Source of the DNA: an uncultured Bacillota bacterium | Lineage (GTDB): Bacteria > Bacillota > Clostridia > UBA1381 | Length of the DNA stretch: 21,533 nucleotides | Assembly: GCA_949297205.1 (NCBI GenBank) | Contig: CASFSH010000040.1 | Location: forward strand, 1 to 21,533 | Direction: 5' to 3' | In this document: positions 1 to 6,853 of the stretch, in pieces | Position numbering within the stretch: the first letter of the stretch is position 1 | Layout of the letters: every line of letters begins with the position of its first letter | Translations under genes and position numbers: made by a program | The notes under the pieces: model-generated | What the model was told of the DNA's origin: nothing | The model's input: only the letters and a program-made list of their open reading frames with translations | The model's database searches: none

Positions 1-22
1 AATATTTTGGGAACAAAATATT
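1..22. repeat. Short inverted repeat at the window edge
   Basis: Perfect 9-bp arms, AATATTTTG (1-9) and CAAAATATT (14-22), around a 4-base GGAA loop. It is AT-rich and followed by a T-rich stretch. It could be a terminator for a gene to the left of the window, or part of the hairpin cluster that extends to position 190. The left neighbour is not visible, so its role is open. Confidence 0.4.
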
Positions 23-30
23 TATTCATG

Positions 31-70
31 GTGCAAGGTTTTTTTGTAAAGATGCACAAAACCCTTGCAC
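31..70. repeat. Two-tier hairpin downstream of the mannosidase
   Basis: Outer arms GTGCAAGG (31-38) and CCTTGCAC (63-70) pair perfectly. Inside them TTTTGT (42-47) pairs with ACAAAA (56-61), leaving an AAAGATGC loop. The two stems are separated by a small asymmetric internal loop. No protein-coding gene fits here. It may be a terminator or processing hairpin, or part of a small RNA. Confidence 0.45.
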
Positions 71-73
71 CCA

Positions 74-125
74 AACAATTCTGAAACGCTTGTAAGCCGC
101 TATGCGGCTGCGTTTCATAATTGTT
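74..125. repeat. Nested 52-base stem-loop
   Basis: Three nested stems are visible: AACAATT (74-80) with AATTGTT (119-125), GAAACGC (83-89) with GCGTTTC (110-116), and AGCCGC (95-100) with GCGGCT (104-109). The loop is TAT, and TTGTA (90-94) bulges on one side. The central stem is much GC-richer than its surroundings. There is no following T-run, so a simple terminator is unlikely. A REP-like element or structured RNA are alternatives. Confidence 0.5.
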
Positions 126-138
126 CAGCAGTCATTAT

Positions 139-190
139 ATAAAATGACAGACAAAAATGGCTTACCTGATTTATTTGTATGTCATTTTAT
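139..190 (-). terminator. Likely terminator of the GH38 mannosidase gene
   Basis: Arms 139-155 and 174-190 are 17 bp long with a single mismatch, around an 18-base loop. The structure lies 21 bases past the mannosidase stop codon. The ends of both arms are A/T-rich (ATAAAA and TTTTAT), so a U-rich tail exists in both directions. Position and structure support termination of the leftward mannosidase transcript. It could also stop rightward transcription entering from the left. Confidence 0.6.
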
Positions 191-211
191 TTTAATAATG
201 TTTAAAGAATA

Positions 212-3196
212 TCAAATTACAAACTTTAATGTGATTATTTCAAAGTTTTTGATGTTTAATTCAACTTTATTGTCAGATGAAGGCAGTTTTTGGATATTGT
301 TTTCGAGCATATCGCAAAGATATACCTCTTTAAAATCGAAACCTGCAGTAATGATTGTTTTTGTTTTTGAATTATAATCTTCATAAATTCTTGCAATAAC
401 AGTGTTATCATCTTCTGCTTTTTTTATTGTTTCAACAATAACATTGTCTTTATCGGAATTAATAAGAGAGAATTTTTCAGGTAATACCGATTTGTTGGCT
501 TTGATTTCAACAGCTTCCAAAGGCATATTTAAAAGATACCCCTGCATTACAGTTTTGCCCGTTCTGAAATCACCCAGATGAGGATACAGTGAGTATGTGA
601 AGGTATGTGTTCCTCTGTCGGCAACAGGGTTTGGATTTGTTGCGGCTTTTAACAGAGATATTTTCATTATGTTACCCTCAATGCTGTAACCGTATTTACA
701 GTCATTTAAAATACTTACGCCGTAATCGCATTCCGAAAGATCTGCCCATTTATGTGCGCATACTTCAAATTTTGCCGCATCCCAGCTTGTATTCTGATGT
801 GTGGGTCTTTCAAGATTACCGAATTGAATATCATATGTTGCAAACTGAGAATGAATGTCAACAGGAAAGGCGGCTTTCATTAAAACATGATCCTCATGCC
901 AGTCAACAAATGTTTCAAAATCAATTCTCTTTGAATCTTTATTTAATTTTATTTTTTGTCTGATAACAGAATTACAGTATTTACGTGTTATTTCTATACC
1001 GTCTGCAAAATATTTTACATCGGTTACATCATCGGCAATCCACATTTTTTGTTTATAATAGCTGGTAATTTCCCATGCGTCATATTCTCGGGGATAGTCT
1101 TCAAAAATTTCTATTCTGTTTGCAGTCATTCCCGGCACTATAATCTCTCTGTCCGATTCTTTATCATAAACAGAAATTATTTCATAATTGTCATTAAACA
1201 ATACCTTGATCAGATTATTTTCAATAAGTTTTTCCGATACATGTATATTCATATCAACAGTTTTGTTATCGATAACTTTCCAGCCATGAGCGGGAATGTT
1301 TTCTGCAAAAATTTTATTTCCGTCAAAATCGATAACATCACTTATCTCATACGGAGTAGGATTATATACTAAAATTCCGCCGTTTGTATCTATTTTGGAG
1401 GCAATATTCTGAAGTTTGCTGTTTATAGTATTTCTTGTTGATTTTAAAATATGGTCATATTCAACATCGGTAACATCATATACTTCCTTTATGGAAGAAC
1501 CGGGTATAATATCATGAAATTGATTTAGCAATACATTAATCTGATTGTCATGAAATTCTTTTTCCGGATATTCTCCGCCGTTTAATATCATATCGGTCAC
1601 ACAGAGAGTTTCCGCCTCCATAATTGACAGTTCGCTCTTTCTGTTATTCTTTTTATTTTTTGCAATGGAAGTGTATGTACCTCTGTGCATTTCAAGATAC
1701 AGTTCTCCTACCCATCTGTTTTCTTTTCGTAATTTATAGGAATTTTCGGTATATTTTTCTTCTGTTTCATCAAAGAATTGACCGGCTTTTTTCATTACCG
1801 TTTTCGGCATTCCGGGAATACCTTTATTTAAACGTCTGAAATGTTCCATCATTTCATGTGTCGGACCGCCGCCGCCGTCACCATATCCGAATGTCATAAT
1901 ATTTTCAGTGCTTATGGATTTGTCTTTATAATTATTGGATAAGGCATAAATATTTTTGGCGTCAAGTATATGATTGTATTCTTTTATAAAAGAAGAGAAA
2001 ACCTCGGTTCCGTCAATGCCCTGCCACATAAATGTATCATAAGGGAAAGAATTTGTTTCGTTCCAGTATATCTTTGTTGTAAAGAATTGGGTTATACCGC
2101 TTTTTTTCAATATTTGAGGCAAAGCAGCGCTGTATCCGAATACATCGGGAAGCCATAAAATTTTACTGTCAATTCCGAATTCATCTTTTATAAATTTTTT
2201 ACCGTGTAAAATCTGTCTGATAAGGCTTTCTCCGCTTATAAGATTTGTGTCGGCTTCAAGCCACATTGCACCTTCAACTTCCCATCGGCCTTCTTTTACA
2301 CGTTTTTTTATTTCTTTGTACAATTCGGGATCATTGTCTTTTACGTGCTGATAAAGCTGAGGCTGACTTGACATAAACATATAATCATCATATCTTTTCA
2401 TCATGTTGTTTACCGTTGCAAAACTTCTTTGTGCTTTTTCTTTTGTCTGCGCAACAGTCCACAGCCATGCAACATCTATGTGAGTATGTCCTATACAGCT
2501 TATTGTTGTTTCTCCTTTGCCGCAAATATCCGTATAAAAGTCCTTTTCCAGACATTCAATTGTTTTGTCTACACTGTCGTGAAAGGTTTTGGAGGAAACA
2601 TCTCTTAAGTCAAGATTAAATAATGCTTTGTCAAGGCTGTCTCTTATGTTTATATAGTCATATGAAGAACTGTCAAGTAACTGCATACATTCATACGGTA
2701 CAAGAAGATGATAATACAGTTTTTCGATTTGCAGGTCTGTTTGAATAAGAGAGATGTTTACTCTGTATTCCGAATTATCGGTCATTGAAGAATAAAAATA
2801 TATGTAAGCATCATATTCTTTATCATATTCAACGGGAAGCCATGTATGATTCACGTCAAGTCCCTGTGCGGTAATTCCGTTTAAGAAGATAATTCCCTGG
2901 GGATTACTTGCATCCCAACATCCTTCCTTGCCTGTAAAAACTGAGATTCTCAATTCTTTTCCGTGCTGTTTTTTTATTGCCGGAATTTTAAAGTGAAACC
3001 AATGATGTTCATCAATACCTTTTAATATTGTATCTTTTTTGTATTCCTTCCATCCTGCATTTTTGTCGGGAGGAGTGTTTGAAGTTTTATATTCAGGAAC
3101 TCGGATATATTCACATTCCAAGTCTTTTACCGGTTCGGAAATAAGATTTTTTAATGTTTCCGTCATTACTCTTATTTTTTCTTGAGCAAAATCCAT
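212..3196 (-). CDS. GH38 alpha-mannosidase
   Basis: A 994-residue protein with the full length and layout of bacterial and fungal-type family 38 alpha-mannosidases: an N-terminal beta-rich domain (about 1-225), the catalytic (beta/alpha)7 barrel (about 230-510), then a helical and beta-sandwich C-terminal half. Zinc and active-site motifs are visible: HTHID at 237-241, WLPDVFGYS at 348-356 with the presumed nucleophile Asp351, FGYGDGGGGPT at 436-446, HRGTYT near 504 and NQFHDIIPGSS at 558-568, whose His is the expected remaining metal ligand. There is no signal peptide, so it is probably cytoplasmic and trims imported mannosides. The start is supported by AAAGGA upstream of the ATG on the minus strand. 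It sits alone in a transcription unit, divergent from an AraC-family regulator that is a natural candidate controller. Linkage preference (alpha-1,2, 1,3 or 1,6) cannot be read from sequence. Confidence 0.93.
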   Translation of the reverse strand: MDFAQEKIRVMTETLKNLISEPVKDLECEYIRVPEYKTSNTPPDKNAGWKEYKKDTILKGIDEHHWFHFKIPAIKKQHGKELRISVFTGKEGCWDASNPQGIIFLNGITAQGLDVNHTWLPVEYDKEYDAYIYFYSSMTDNSEYRVNISLIQTDLQIEKLYYHLLVPYECMQLLDSSSYDYINIRDSLDKALFNLDLRDVSSKTFHDSVDKTIECLEKDFYTDICGKGETTISCIGHTHIDVAWLWTVAQTKEKAQRSFATVNNMMKRYDDYMFMSSQPQLYQHVKDNDPELYKEIKKRVKEGRWEVEGAMWLEADTNLISGESLIRQILHGKKFIKDEFGIDSKILWLPDVFGYSAALPQILKKSGITQFFTTKIYWNETNSFPYDTFMWQGIDGTEVFSSFIKEYNHILDAKNIYALSNNYKDKSISTENIMTFGYGDGGGGPTHEMMEHFRRLNKGIPGMPKTVMKKAGQFFDETEEKYTENSYKLRKENRWVGELYLEMHRGTYTSIAKNKKNNRKSELSIMEAETLCVTDMILNGGEYPEKEFHDNQINVLLNQFHDIIPGSSIKEVYDVTDVEYDHILKSTRNTINSKLQNIASKIDTNGGILVYNPTPYEISDVIDFDGNKIFAENIPAHGWKVIDNKTVDMNIHVSEKLIENNLIKVLFNDNYEIISVYDKESDREIIVPGMTANRIEIFEDYPREYDAWEITSYYKQKMWIADDVTDVKYFADGIEITRKYCNSVIRQKIKLNKDSKRIDFETFVDWHEDHVLMKAAFPVDIHSQFATYDIQFGNLERPTHQNTSWDAAKFEVCAHKWADLSECDYGVSILNDCKYGYSIEGNIMKISLLKAATNPNPVADRGTHTFTYSLYPHLGDFRTGKTVMQGYLLNMPLEAVEIKANKSVLPEKFSLINSDKDNVIVETIKKAEDDNTVIARIYEDYNSKTKTIITAGFDFKEVYLCDMLENNIQKLPSSDNKVELNIKNFEIITLKFVI

Positions 3197-3224
3197 AATA
3201 ATGATTTCCTTTCGTTTTTAATAA

Positions 3225-3347
3225 GGGCTTGTCCCGTCATTCAATGAAGTTAAGAACATTGTATAGCAGCGCCGCAATCATGGAACTTGTACTGCCGCCG
3301 GCTGCGTTGTTGTTCTTCGACGTCTGAAAAGAGGGGACATCTTGCCC
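3225..3347. other. GC-rich structured intergenic island (leader RNA or small palindromic repeat)
   Basis: The stretch 3221-3350 is 50% GC between flanks that are almost pure A/T. It can fold end to end. GGGC (3225-3228) pairs with GCCC (3344-3347), and TGTCCC (3230-3235) with GGGACA (3334-3339). AAGAACA (3252-3258) pairs with TGTTCTT (3311-3317), GCAGC (3266-3270) with GCTGC (3301-3305), and CCG (3272-3274) with CGG (3299-3301). If the minus promoter proposed at 3365-3393 is right, the whole island is in the 5' leader of the mannosidase mRNA. It could be a structured regulatory RNA, or a non-autonomous palindromic repeat that landed here. One minus-strand frame is open across it (3347 to the stop at 3237), with a 14-residue ATG-initiated piece, but no ribosome site is evident. 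Confidence 0.5.
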
Positions 3348-3364
3348 GCAATTATTTTTTTATT

Positions 3365-3393
3365 ATTATATATTACATGATTTTTTATTTCAT
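3365..3393 (-). promoter_or_regulatory. Candidate SigA-type promoter for the mannosidase
   Basis: On the minus strand a perfect -10 TATAAT lies at 3370-3365. It is spaced 17 bases from a -35-like ATGAAA at 3393-3388, which matches four of six consensus positions. Transcription would begin near 3358 and give a leader of about 160 bases containing the structured island. The -35 is only 3 bases from the -35 of the opposing araC promoter, so a regulator bound between them could act on both. Confidence 0.45.
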
Positions 3394-3396
3394 CTG

Positions 3397-3425
3397 TTGA
3401 CATGATTTATATTTTGTGGTATTGT
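3397..3425 (+). promoter_or_regulatory. SigA-type promoter for the AraC-family gene
   Basis: TTGACA (3397-3402), a 17-base spacer and TATTGT (3420-3425). The -35 is a perfect match. This promoter overlaps the first possible ATG of the downstream frame (3402) and so argues that translation starts later, at 3444. The predicted 5' leader is only about 12 bases. Confidence 0.6.
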
Positions 3426-3443
3426 GATATTGAGGTGGAGAAA

Positions 3444-4292
3444 ATGATAAGTAATATGCTTGATGAAATATATCATGTGAATGAAAAAACCGGTTTTCTG
3501 TGCAGATACATAAAAAGCGATACCGAAAGATTTGCCCCGCATTATCACAATTATTATGAAATATTTTTAATGCTCAGAGGAGATGCAAAGCATATAGTAA
3601 ATGATACAGAGCATATTCTTACACCGGGGAATCTTTTGTTTATTCGTGATTTTGACTGTCATGAATATATAAGACAGAACAATGAAACATTTGATTTTAT
3701 AAATCTCGCATTTAAAAAAAGAGAGTTTGAGTCTATGTGCGGATATTTAGGTGAAAACTTTAATGCGGACTCACTTTTGAGTACAGAGCAGCCGCCGGTA
3801 GTACTTCTTACCGAGTCGGAAAAAAGCAAAGTATATTTTTCTTTGTCGGAACTGATAAATACAGATGATTCCGCACTTGTTAAGATTAAATTCAAAAAGC
3901 TTCTGCTTGATTTGTTTACGTCCTATTTTATAAATTATAAGCCGTCAAAAGAATATATACCCTTGTGGCTTGAGGTTACTTATGAAAAGATGAAAAAGCC
4001 AAGAAATTTTATATCGGGAACAGAAAAAATGTATGAGATTTCCGGAAAAAGCAGAGAACACTTGTCAAGAAGCATGAAAAAATATTATAATACAACACCT
4101 ACCGAGTATATTAGTGATTTGCGGTTAAATTATTGTGCAAATCTGTTGATTTCAAGTAATTTACCTGTTACAGATATATGCTATGAATGCGGATTTGATA
4201 ATTTATCATGGTTTTATAAAATTTTTTGCAAAAAATACAATATGCCTCCCGGACAATACAGAAAAGAGCATGTATGGCAAAGAAGTCAATAA
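3444..4292 (+). CDS. AraC-family transcriptional regulator
   Basis: A 282-residue protein with an N-terminal cupin-like sensor domain (about 30-80; HYHNYYEIFLMLRG at 33-46 is the typical histidine-rich strand) and a C-terminal pair of helix-turn-helix motifs (about 186-212 and 240-262). The end PVTDICYECGFDNLSWF followed by YNMPPGQYR is the AraC signature region. This architecture is common among sugar-responsive regulators. The frame is open from an ATG at 3402, but that codon lies inside the promoter. ATG 3444 has a good AGGTGGAG site (3433-3440) just upstream and is preferred. The gene faces away from the GH38 mannosidase across a shared intergenic region, so it probably controls that gene and possibly itself. 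The effector is not deducible from sequence. Confidence 0.9.
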   Translation: MISNMLDEIYHVNEKTGFLCRYIKSDTERFAPHYHNYYEIFLMLRGDAKHIVNDTEHILTPGNLLFIRDFDCHEYIRQNNETFDFINLAFKKREFESMCGYLGENFNADSLLSTEQPPVVLLTESEKSKVYFSLSELINTDDSALVKIKFKKLLLDLFTSYFINYKPSKEYIPLWLEVTYEKMKKPRNFISGTEKMYEISGKSREHLSRSMKKYYNTTPTEYISDLRLNYCANLLISSNLPVTDICYECGFDNLSWFYKIFCKKYNMPPGQYRKEHVWQRSQ

Positions 4293-4339
4293 TTTTTAAG
4301 TGATTTAAACACAGAAGGGTACAAAAATGTGTATATTGA

Positions 4340-4390
4340 TATAATTAAGTACTGATTTGCTGCAATAAATTGTTAATTATATTTTTTTTT
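4340..4390 (+). terminator. AT-rich candidate terminator after the AraC-family gene
   Basis: TATAATTAA (4340-4348) and TTAATTATA (4373-4381) form a 9-bp A/T stem followed directly by nine T residues (4382-4390). The loop is long (24 bases) and the stem contains no G or C, so it is weak on paper. Its place between a finished gene and the next promoter supports the role. Confidence 0.45.
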
Positions 4391-4401
4391 CAAAAAAACA
4401 C

Positions 4402-4430
4402 TTGTATTTTCCATAAAATTATGGTAAAAT
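4402..4430 (+). promoter_or_regulatory. SigA-type promoter of the rimP-nusA-infB operon
   Basis: TTGTAT (4402-4407), a 17-base spacer and TAAAAT (4425-4430). Transcription should begin around 4437, leaving a leader of about 165 bases before rimP that contains the 13-bp hairpin at 4453-4484. Both hexamers are close to consensus and the position fits a long housekeeping operon. Confidence 0.65.
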
Positions 4431-4452
4431 ATATAAAGATGATGAAGATGAG

Positions 4453-4484
4453 ACGAAAGAGTGGGTTTAAGCCCACTCTTTCGT
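4453..4484 (+). promoter_or_regulatory. rimP-nusA leader hairpin, candidate NusA-dependent attenuator
   Basis: A perfect 13-bp stem, ACGAAAGAGTGGG (4453-4465) with CCCACTCTTTCGT (4472-4484), and a six-base TTTAAG loop. It starts about 16 bases after the predicted transcription start. The stem is stable but the tail is a poor U-tract (ATTGTTAAG). In Bacillus subtilis NusA limits its own operon through leader termination at a hairpin with a weak U-tract. The same arrangement here suggests autoregulation by inference. The hairpin itself is certain, its mechanism is not. Confidence 0.6.
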
Positions 4485-4600
4485 ATTGTTAAGAAACATT
4501 GATATAAAAGTGATAAATGCTTATTTAATTAAGGATTTATAGGATTCTGTTGACTATGGGTTAATGTATAATGGTGCAGAAAAAAAGAAAGGAGCAATAA

Positions 4601-5062
4601 ATGGCCGGTACAATTGATAAAGTATTCGAGATTGCAGATAAGATAGCGGAAAAACTTGACTACAGTGTGGTTGATGCCGAATTAAAAAAAGAAGGCAAAG
4701 AAAAAGTTTTAAGAATTTATATTGATGCGCAGGGCGGTGCAGGTCTTGACGAATGTGAAAAATTCAGCAGGGCATTTGATGAAGAGTTTGATAAACTTGA
4801 CATTATAAAAGAAGCTTATATGTTGGAAGTATCGTCGCCCGGTGTGGACAGGGTATTGAAAACAGAAAGGGAATTTAAGCATTATATAGGCCGTAAAGTC
4901 GAAATAAAACTGTATAAAGCAATAGAAGGTATGAAAGAATTTAGTGCGGTTCTTATGGGATATGAAGATAATACGGTGAGGGTAACAGCAGAAAATAAAG
5001 AAATAAAAATTCCTGTTTCTCAGGCCGTTTATATAAAACTTTATTTCAGAATGAATGAATAG
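4601..5062 (+). CDS. rimP: Ribosome maturation factor RimP
   Basis: A 153-residue protein of normal RimP length. The family core LEVSSPGVDRVLKTEREF, ending in a conserved glycine of the linker (YIGRKVEI), is clearly visible. The N-terminal alpha/beta domain (about 1-85) and the C-terminal SH3-like barrel (about 90-150) follow the expected order. RimP binds the 30S precursor and helps the S12-side pseudoknot region assemble. The start at 4601 has a strong AAAGGAG site (4588-4594). It is the first gene of the operon, preceded by the leader hairpin and followed after 36 bases by nusA. Confidence 0.96.
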   Translation: MAGTIDKVFEIADKIAEKLDYSVVDAELKKEGKEKVLRIYIDAQGGAGLDECEKFSRAFDEEFDKLDIIKEAYMLEVSSPGVDRVLKTEREFKHYIGRKVEIKLYKAIEGMKEFSAVLMGYEDNTVRVTAENKEIKIPVSQAVYIKLYFRMNE

Positions 5063-5098
5063 CTTATATAAAAATATTCGGAAAGGAAAGATAAGAAA

Positions 5099-6271
5099 AT
5101 GAGTGAAACAAGATCAAGAAAAAAGAAAAAGGGTGAATTCGATGAGGCGGCAGAACTTCTTTCTGCTCTGAATGATTTATGCGCCGAAAAGAATATAGAT
5201 CCCGATTTTTTGCTTAACGCATTGGAAACGGCATTAATAACAGCATATAAGAGAAATTTCAACTCAGCGCAGAATGTTAAGGTCAGTATAGACAGAACAA
5301 CCGGACAATATAAGGTGTTTGCACAAAAAGAAGTTACAGAAAATGTCGAACCGGGTACAGAACAATTATATATTTCTCTTGAAGATGCAAAAAAGATAAG
5401 CGGAGAATATAATATAGGGGATATCATTGATATAGAAGTAACTCCGAGAAATTTCGGAAGAGTCGCTGCGATGAATGCAAAGCAGGTTGTAACTCAAAAA
5501 ATACGCGAAGCGGAACGTGAGCAGGTATATACCAATTCTACAAAGATATTGAATGATATAATACCGGGAAGAATACGCCGAATAGATGATGATAACAGAG
5601 TGTTTGTTGAGGTTGAAATAGAGAAGGAAGAAGGAATAGAAACAGTGGAGGCACTTCTTCCCTTTGATGAAATTCCGAAAAGTGAACAGCCCCCGAAAAG
5701 ACATTATGCTCCAAACATGAGAATAATGGTTTATGTCAGTGAGGTAAGAGGAGGAAACAAAGGTACACAGGTTGTTGTATCAAGAACACATCCCAACCTT
5801 GTAAAAAAACTCTTTATCAGAGAAGTCCCCGAAATTTCTTCGGGATTGGTTGAAATAAAGAGTATAGCACGTGAAGCAGGTTCAAGAACAAAAATAGCAG
5901 TCTATTCAAATGATCCGAATGTTGATCCTCAGGGTGCCTGCATAGGAAAGAACGGGATTAGAGTTAATCAGATAAGCGATGAATTGCGAGGGGAAAAAAT
6001 TGATATTGTAAAATGGAGCGAAAATCCGGTGGAATTAATTACCGCAAGTCTTAGCCCGGCAAGTGTACTTAATGTTGAAATAAAAGAATCTGAAAAAATG
6101 GCAATTGTAACCGTACCTGAAAATCAGCAGTCTTTGGCAATAGGCGGCGGAGGACAAAATGTACGCCTTGCAGCAAAACTCACAGGCTGGAAAATAGATA
6201 TAATCAGACCGGGTGACGTTAAGGAAGATATTGCAGATGATACGGACGATAATGAGGAAACAGAGGAATAA
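5099..6271 (+). CDS. nusA: Transcription termination/antitermination factor NusA
   Basis: A 390-residue NusA of the short Gram-positive form without C-terminal acidic repeats. The N-terminal RNA polymerase-binding domain (about 18-140) contains FLLNALETALITAYKRNF. It is followed by an S1 domain (about 155-228), KH1 (GACIGKNGIRV, about 279-289) and KH2 (AIGGGGQNVRLAAKLTGWKIDI, about 347-368), then a short acidic tail (DDTDDNEETEE). NusA binds polymerase and nascent RNA, and promotes pausing and intrinsic termination. Two oddities: a basic leader (RSRKKKKGEF) before the usual start of the domain, and a KH2 GXXG loop of four glycines where Firmicutes usually carry basic residues. GAAAGGAAAG (5081-5090) supports the start. 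The gene lies 5 bases before rnpM. Confidence 0.96.
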   Translation: MSETRSRKKKKGEFDEAAELLSALNDLCAEKNIDPDFLLNALETALITAYKRNFNSAQNVKVSIDRTTGQYKVFAQKEVTENVEPGTEQLYISLEDAKKISGEYNIGDIIDIEVTPRNFGRVAAMNAKQVVTQKIREAEREQVYTNSTKILNDIIPGRIRRIDDDNRVFVEVEIEKEEGIETVEALLPFDEIPKSEQPPKRHYAPNMRIMVYVSEVRGGNKGTQVVVSRTHPNLVKKLFIREVPEISSGLVEIKSIAREAGSRTKIAVYSNDPNVDPQGACIGKNGIRVNQISDELRGEKIDIVKWSENPVELITASLSPASVLNVEIKESEKMAIVTVPENQQSLAIGGGGQNVRLAAKLTGWKIDIIRPGDVKEDIADDTDDNEETEE

Positions 6272-6276
6272 TAAAT

Positions 6277-6534
6277 ATGTCAAAACACATACCTCAAAGA
6301 ATGTGCGTTATATGTCGGAAAATGTCAGACAAAAATGAATTGATAAGATTGATTTTTGATGGTTCACAGCCGGTCATAGACATGAAACAGAACAAATTAC
6401 AGCGCGGAGTATATATATGCAGAAATCCGGAGTGTATTGAAAAAGCACAAAGAAGAAAGATTTTTTCAAAAATATATAAAAAGAATATTTCAGAACAAAT
6501 TTACGAGGAGATAAAAGAATATGCCGCAAGATAG
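6277..6534 (+). CDS. rnpM: RNase P modulator RnpM (YlxR family)
   Basis: An 85-residue YlxR-family protein. Both signature blocks are present: RMCVICRKMSDKNELIRL near the N-terminus, and QRGVYICRNPECIEKAQRR in the middle, where the family usually reads GRGAY. The protein is strongly basic, as expected for an RNA binder. In B. subtilis YlxR was shown to bind RNase P RNA and was renamed RnpM. Role and symbol are assigned here by family and by its invariant place between nusA and infB. It overlaps the next gene by 14 bases, which suggests translational coupling. Confidence 0.9.
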   Translation: MSKHIPQRMCVICRKMSDKNELIRLIFDGSQPVIDMKQNKLQRGVYICRNPECIEKAQRRKIFSKIYKKNISEQIYEEIKEYAAR

Positions 6535-6853
6535 GATTTTATCCATGATAGGGCTTGCAAAACGTGCCGGTATGATTACAAGCGGTGCACAGCAATGTGA
6601 AAAGAATATAAGAACGGGAAAAGCCCAATTAATAATTATTGCAAAAGATATTTCGGATAACGGCCGAAAAGCCATTACCGATTCATGCAGGCATTATTCT
6701 GTAAAATATATTGAATACTCCGATATGTATACACTGGGGTCTGCAATAGGTGCTCAGGGAGTCAGGACAGTGATTTCGGTAAATGATAAAAATTTTGCGG
6801 ATGCTGTATTGACTAAATACGCTGCGTCAGAAACAGGAAGGAATGGTGAATAA
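6521..6853 (+). CDS. YlxQ-like L7Ae-family RNA-binding protein
   Basis: A 110-residue protein with the L7Ae/L30e/S12e fold signature: an N-terminal [36 protein letters not shown] and a central [21 protein letters not shown]. Family members bind kink-turns, and the YlxQ group is encoded between ylxR and infB in most Firmicutes. The exact RNA target in this organism cannot be read. Its ATG lies inside the 3' end of rnpM with an AGGAG site at 6506-6510. Its stop codon overlaps the start region of infB, so the three genes are probably translationally coupled. Confidence 0.88.
   Translation: MPQDRILSMIGLAKRAGMITSGAQQCEKNIRTGKAQLIIIAKDISDNGRKAITDSCRHYSVKYIEYSDMYTLGSAIGAQGVRTVISVNDKNFADAVLTKYAASETGRNGE

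Noticed and set aside
956..1372. 138-codon plus-strand open frame inside the mannosidase
   Set aside because: It is fully antisense to a well-supported GH38 gene, with low-complexity Phe/Ile/Tyr composition typical of shadow frames.
3280..3327. 15-residue plus-strand mini-ORF (MELVLPPAALLFFDV) in the GC-rich island
   Set aside because: No Shine-Dalgarno site, and the sequence is constrained by the hairpin. Base pairing explains it better than coding.
3402..3443. Earlier ATG for the AraC-family gene, adding 14 residues
   Set aside because: The ATG overlaps the -35 box of the likely promoter and has no ribosome site, whereas ATG 3444 has AGGTGGAG.
4550..4572. Possible second rimP promoter, TTGACT and TATAAT
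   Set aside because: The spacing is only 11 bases, too short for a SigA promoter, and there is no TGn extended -10. The promoter at 4402-4430 is much better.
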